Shown here: in pieces, positions 6,481 to 8,939 of the stretch
Layout of the letters: every line of letters begins with the position of its first letter
How positions within the stretch are numbered: the first letter of the stretch is position 1
Origin: Gp6-AA40 sp050742535
Lineage (GTDB): Bacteria > Acidobacteriota > Vicinamibacteria > Vicinamibacterales > UBA2999
DNA length: 8,939 bases
NCBI GenBank assembly: GCA_050742535.1
Contig: JBOGIQ010000259.1
Location: 1-8,939 of the forward strand
Reading direction: 5' to 3'
Notes under the pieces: generated by a model
Database searches by the model: none
The model's input: only the letters and a program-made list of their open reading frames with translations
What the model was told of the DNA's origin: nothing
Program-made: the position numbers and the translations under genes

Positions 6481-7802
6481 TGGCGGTATACGGATCAGAA
6501 GGAGGCCTGCTCCGCATCTGCACCGCCGGCAGCGTGGACGACGGGAAGAGCACGCTGATCGGCCGGCTGCTGTACGACTCGCAGTCGGTGTATGAGGATC
6601 AGGTCAGCTCGGTCGAGAAGGCGTCGAAGAACCGCAACGCCGGTCCGATCGACTTTTCGCTGTTCACCGACGGCCTGCGCGCCGAACGCGAACAGGGCAT
6701 CACGATCGACGTCGCCTACCGGTATTTCGCGACGGCGCGGCGCAAGTTCATCCTCGCCGACACACCCGGGCACGAGCAGTACACGCGCAACATGGCCACC
6801 GGTGCGTCGACGGCGGACGTGGCCATTCTGCTGATCGACGCCCGCAACGGCGTCCGCGCGCAGTCGAAGCGGCACGCGCGCATTGCCCGGCTGCTCGGCA
6901 TCCAGGACTTCGTCCTGGCCATCAACAAGATGGACCTCGTCGACTACGATCGCGACGTCTACGACAAAATCCAGGACGACTTCGAGGAATTCCTCACCGG
7001 CGCCGCCGTCCACGCGATCCCGATGAGCGCGCTGAACGGCGACAACGTCATCACGCGCAGCGATCGGACTCCGTACTTCGACGGCCTGCCGCTGCTCGAG
7101 TATCTCGAGACGGTGCAGGTGCACCGCAATCTGCCGGCGGCTCCGTTCCGCTTCCCCGTCCAGCTGGTCGCACGGCCGGACCAGGATTTCCGCGGCTACG
7201 CGGGGCAGATCGCGTCGGGCATCGTCCGCGTCGGCGACCGTCTGACCACATGGCCCTCGGGAAAGTCAGCGGTGGTCGAACGCATCGTGACGTGGGACGG
7301 CGACCTCGACATGGCGTTCGCGCCGATGTCCGTCACGTTGACGCTGGACCACGAAATCGACATCAGCCGCGGCGACGTGCTGACGATCGAGCCGGCGTTC
7401 GTCGGGCAGAAGTTCGAGGCCGAGGTCGTCTGGATGGACGAGAAGCCGCTCGACCCGGGCCGCGTCTATCTGCTCAAGCAGGGCACGCGGACGGTCACGG
7501 CGGAAGTGAATCACGCGCTGGTGATGAACCAGATCGGCACGGTGCAGGTGTCCACCGCACGTCCGCTCGTGTTCGATCGGTATGCCGAGAACCGCGGGAC
7601 GGGCAGCTTCATCCTCATCGATCCGGCGACGCAGTTTACGTGCGGCGCGGGCATGATCGGCGAGCCGGTTCGCGAAACGACCCATCTGCACGCGGCACCG
7701 CTGACGTTCGCCGAACGGCTGGCGCACATGGCACGCCGGGCGTCGTCCGATGACGAGGCGGCGGAGCTGATCCGCAAGGCACTCGAGGAAATGTTGACGT
7801 GA
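6480..7802 (+). CDS. cysN: sulfate adenylyltransferase, large subunit (GTPase)
   Basis: Regulatory GTPase of ATP sulfurylase; GTP hydrolysis drives APS formation by CysD. Of 440 residues, the first about 210 form an EF-Tu-like G domain: G1 GSVDDGKST (17-25), switch I GITIDVAYRYF (73-83), G3 DTPGHEQYTRNM (94-105), G4 NKMD (149-152) and G5 SAL (183-185). Two beta-barrel domains follow (QDFRGYAGQIASGIVRVGD and onwards). It is somewhat shorter than the E. coli protein (about 475) and lacks the C-terminal APS kinase domain of CysNC fusions. ATG 6480 overlaps the cysD stop (TGATG) and has GAGGG at 6466-6470. The same frame is open back to 5385, but that sequence is Arg/Pro-rich, covers cysD and the terminator, and is not coding. 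Confidence 0.95.
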   Translation: MAVYGSEGGLLRICTAGSVDDGKSTLIGRLLYDSQSVYEDQVSSVEKASKNRNAGPIDFSLFTDGLRAEREQGITIDVAYRYFATARRKFILADTPGHEQYTRNMATGASTADVAILLIDARNGVRAQSKRHARIARLLGIQDFVLAINKMDLVDYDRDVYDKIQDDFEEFLTGAAVHAIPMSALNGDNVITRSDRTPYFDGLPLLEYLETVQVHRNLPAAPFRFPVQLVARPDQDFRGYAGQIASGIVRVGDRLTTWPSGKSAVVERIVTWDGDLDMAFAPMSVTLTLDHEIDISRGDVLTIEPAFVGQKFEAEVVWMDEKPLDPGRVYLLKQGTRTVTAEVNHALVMNQIGTVQVSTARPLVFDRYAENRGTGSFILIDPATQFTCGAGMIGEPVRETTHLHAAPLTFAERLAHMARRASSDDEAAELIRKALEEMLT

Positions 7803-8467
7803 ACTCCCAACTCCCCACACCCAACTCCCACGCGCTCGTGGAGGGAGCGAAGGAGGTGATCGCTTCCGCTCTCGCGGCAGCGACGCGCCCGTGCATCACC
7901 TCGAGCTTCCAGGTGGAGTGTGTCGTCCTGACCCACATGCTGCTGCAGGAGCGGCCGGACCTTCCCGTCCTGTTCCTGGACACGTTCCATCATTTCCCGC
8001 AGACGCTCGCCTACCGCGACGAGCTCACGGAGCGATGGAAGCTGAATCTGATCAATCTGCGCGCGAAGGAACCGCAGGTCGGGTTGTGGGAGCGCGAGAG
8101 CACGCAGGCGTGCTGCGCGCGTCATAAGGTTGAACCGTTGTTCAGCGCCCTGGCCGACTACGACACCTGGTTCACCGCACTGCGGCGCGACCAGTCGCCG
8201 TCGCGCGCGAACCTGAAGGAAGTGGAGCCGTTCCAGCTCCCCGCGAAGACGATCTCACGCGTGGCGCCGATTGCGGGCTGGCACGCACGCGACGTCTGGA
8301 AGTACGCCAAGGAGCACGATATCCCGCTGCTGCCGCTCTACGAGCTTGGCTACACCAGCATCGGCTGCGAGCCGTGCACGACGCTCCCGCTCGATCCCAA
8401 CAACCCGCGCTCCGGCCGCTGGCAGGGCGAGAAGCTCGAGTGCGGGATTCATATTCAGGCCAAGTAA
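7799..8467 (+). CDS. cysH: assimilatory APS reductase, [4Fe-4S] type (CysH family)
   Basis: Reduces adenylyl sulfate (APS) to sulfite and AMP with thiol reductant. The 222-residue protein shows the substrate loop TSSFQVECVVLTHML (34-48), the aromatic region FLDTFHHFPQTLAYRDEL, TWFTALRRDQS (123-133) and, decisively, CC at 105-106 with CxxC at 190-193 (GCEPCT). These four cysteines bind an iron-sulfur cluster in APS reductases and are missing from PAPS reductases such as the E. coli enzyme. The catalytic cysteine is C215 in the C-terminal ECGIH. No APS kinase gene is present, which agrees with direct APS use. The GTG at 7799 overlaps the cysN stop by four bases and has GAGGAA at 7785-7790. Residues 2-10 are encoded by a heptamer repeat. 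A second in-frame GTG at 7838 lacks a ribosome site. Confidence 0.93.
   Translation: MNSQLPTPNSHALVEGAKEVIASALAAATRPCITSSFQVECVVLTHMLLQERPDLPVLFLDTFHHFPQTLAYRDELTERWKLNLINLRAKEPQVGLWERESTQACCARHKVEPLFSALADYDTWFTALRRDQSPSRANLKEVEPFQLPAKTISRVAPIAGWHARDVWKYAKEHDIPLLPLYELGYTSIGCEPCTTLPLDPNNPRSGRWQGEKLECGIHIQAK
7802..7829. repeat. tandem heptamer repeat (AACTCCC x4) at the cysN/cysH junction
   Basis: Four exact 7-base steps: AACTCCC (7802-7808), AACTCCC (7809-7815), CACACCC (7816-7822) and AACTCCC (7823-7829). It begins on the last base of the cysN stop codon and encodes the first residues of CysH. The minus strand reads as four G-runs of three or four (loops of 3-4 bases), a pattern that could form a G-quadruplex in the template strand. 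Confidence 0.85.
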
Positions 8468-8480
8468 AGGCACGGCTCTA

Positions 8481-8567
8481 AACCACGAAGGCCACGAAGA
8501 ATCGAAGACCACGAAGACGATCATCGATCGATTTCGTGATCTTCGATCCTTCGTGATCTTCGTGGTT
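8481..8567. repeat. imperfect palindromic repeat of CACGAAG units, copy 2
   Basis: Two 42-base arms (8481-8522 and 8526-8567) around a 3-base centre match at 36 of 42 positions as inverted repeats. Each arm is built of units about nine bases apart: CACGAAG at 8484, 8493 and 8510, with TCGAAG at 8502. The outer ends are perfect AACCACGAAG / CTTCGTGGTT. It begins 14 bases after the cysH stop and ends 13 bases before the stop of the minus-strand gene, so the RNA hairpin could serve as a bidirectional 3' end, though no T-tract is visible. Confidence 0.9.
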
Positions 8568-8580
8568 AAGAAAGAATCAG

Positions 8581-8939
8581 CTATCGCCCGGCGCGCGCCG
8601 CTCGCAGTTCGAGCGCGAGGCGCCGCAGCTCGCGCAACTCCGCCGACGGCGGCTGACTGTCGTCCCAGCTCGCGCGGTAGACGCGGACGACGTCGCCCTC
8701 CCGCCGCTTCAGCGCAATCGTCGTCTGGATGCAATCACGGCAAATCCCGGATGGCGTCCGGCGAATCCAGTGACTCTCGAGGATGGATGCAATCGTCGCT
8801 GTGACCGGTTGCAGCATCGGTGCGGCGATCGGTGTGGCGCACGGTGCCGGACCGCACGCCATCTGCCCGTTCGAGGTGATCGTCACCGAACCGATTCCCT
8901 GGCCGGTGAATCCACCGCTCGTGTGGATACGCAACGACC
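8581..8939 (-). CDS. unknown protein, 5' end outside window; faint emfourin-like look
   Basis: The frame is open from the right edge of the window to a TAG at 8581-8583, giving about 118 visible residues. A TTG at 8932-8934 is a possible start, but the frame continues to the edge, so the true start is likely beyond it. The visible part begins RIHTSGGFTGQGIGSVTI, then a loop with ACGPAPC, a predicted helix (TATIASILESHW), CRDC, a strand-like IALKRREGDVVRVYRASWDD, and a Leu/Arg/Ala-rich C-terminal helix. The SGGFxG hairpin followed by a helix, two strands and a final helix resembles my memory of small protease-inhibitor-like (emfourin) domains, but the match is weak and the two cysteine pairs are not part of that family as I know it. 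It converges on cysH. Confidence 0.6.
   Translation of the reverse strand, partial: SLRIHTSGGFTGQGIGSVTITSNGQMACGPAPCATPIAAPMLQPVTATIASILESHWIRRTPSGICRDCIQTTIALKRREGDVVRVYRASWDDSQPPSAELRELRRLALELRAARAGR

Noticed and set aside
5453..8567. CRISPR or transposon-end reading of the paired repeats
   Set aside because: There are no regular spacers, the units are inverted within each copy, no transposase is present, and the intervening DNA is an ordinary operon.

Overview
The window is a GC-rich bacterial chromosome segment holding two compact plus-strand metabolic operons, with a structured intergenic region between them and a convergent partial gene at the right edge. No transposase, phage, tRNA or rRNA gene is visible. 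Gene content, GC-rich codon use and two kinds of short intergenic repeat (CACGAAG palindromes and AACTCCC heptamers, which I recall mainly from Acidobacteriota-like genomes and metagenomes) suggest a soil-type bacterium, perhaps Acidobacteriota. This placement is inference.

Region 1 (about 1-5235) is an oxalate catabolism operon. After what may be the last codons of an upstream gene come oxalyl-CoA decarboxylase (oxc), formyl-CoA:oxalate CoA-transferase (frc) and a fused NDP-forming acyl-CoA synthetase (ATP-grasp half first, CoA-binding half second). Frc moves CoA from formyl-CoA to oxalate and Oxc decarboxylates oxalyl-CoA back to formyl-CoA. The third enzyme could prime the cycle with CoA or cash formyl-CoA (or another acyl-CoA) in for ATP. 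Its substrate is not known.

Region 2 (5236-5541) has no protein gene but is dense with signals: two small hairpins after the oxalate operon, a weak promoter-like box, about 145 nt that can fold into a long irregular rod, a textbook intrinsic terminator at 5421-5449, and an 80-bp imperfect palindrome of CACGAAG units running almost to the start of cysD. The folded stretch could be a free small RNA (6S-like in shape) or an attenuator leader for the sulfur genes.

Region 3 (5542-8467) is the assimilatory sulfate activation and reduction operon cysD-cysN-cysH, translationally coupled by 1-base and 4-base overlaps. CysDN makes APS, and the CysH here has the cysteine pattern of a [4Fe-4S] APS reductase, so no APS kinase is needed and none is present. 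A heptamer tandem repeat forms the first codons of cysH.

Region 4 (8468-8939) holds a second CACGAAG palindrome between the convergent ends of cysH and a minus-strand gene of unknown function, whose 5' end lies outside the window. The two palindromes bracket the cysDNH operon.
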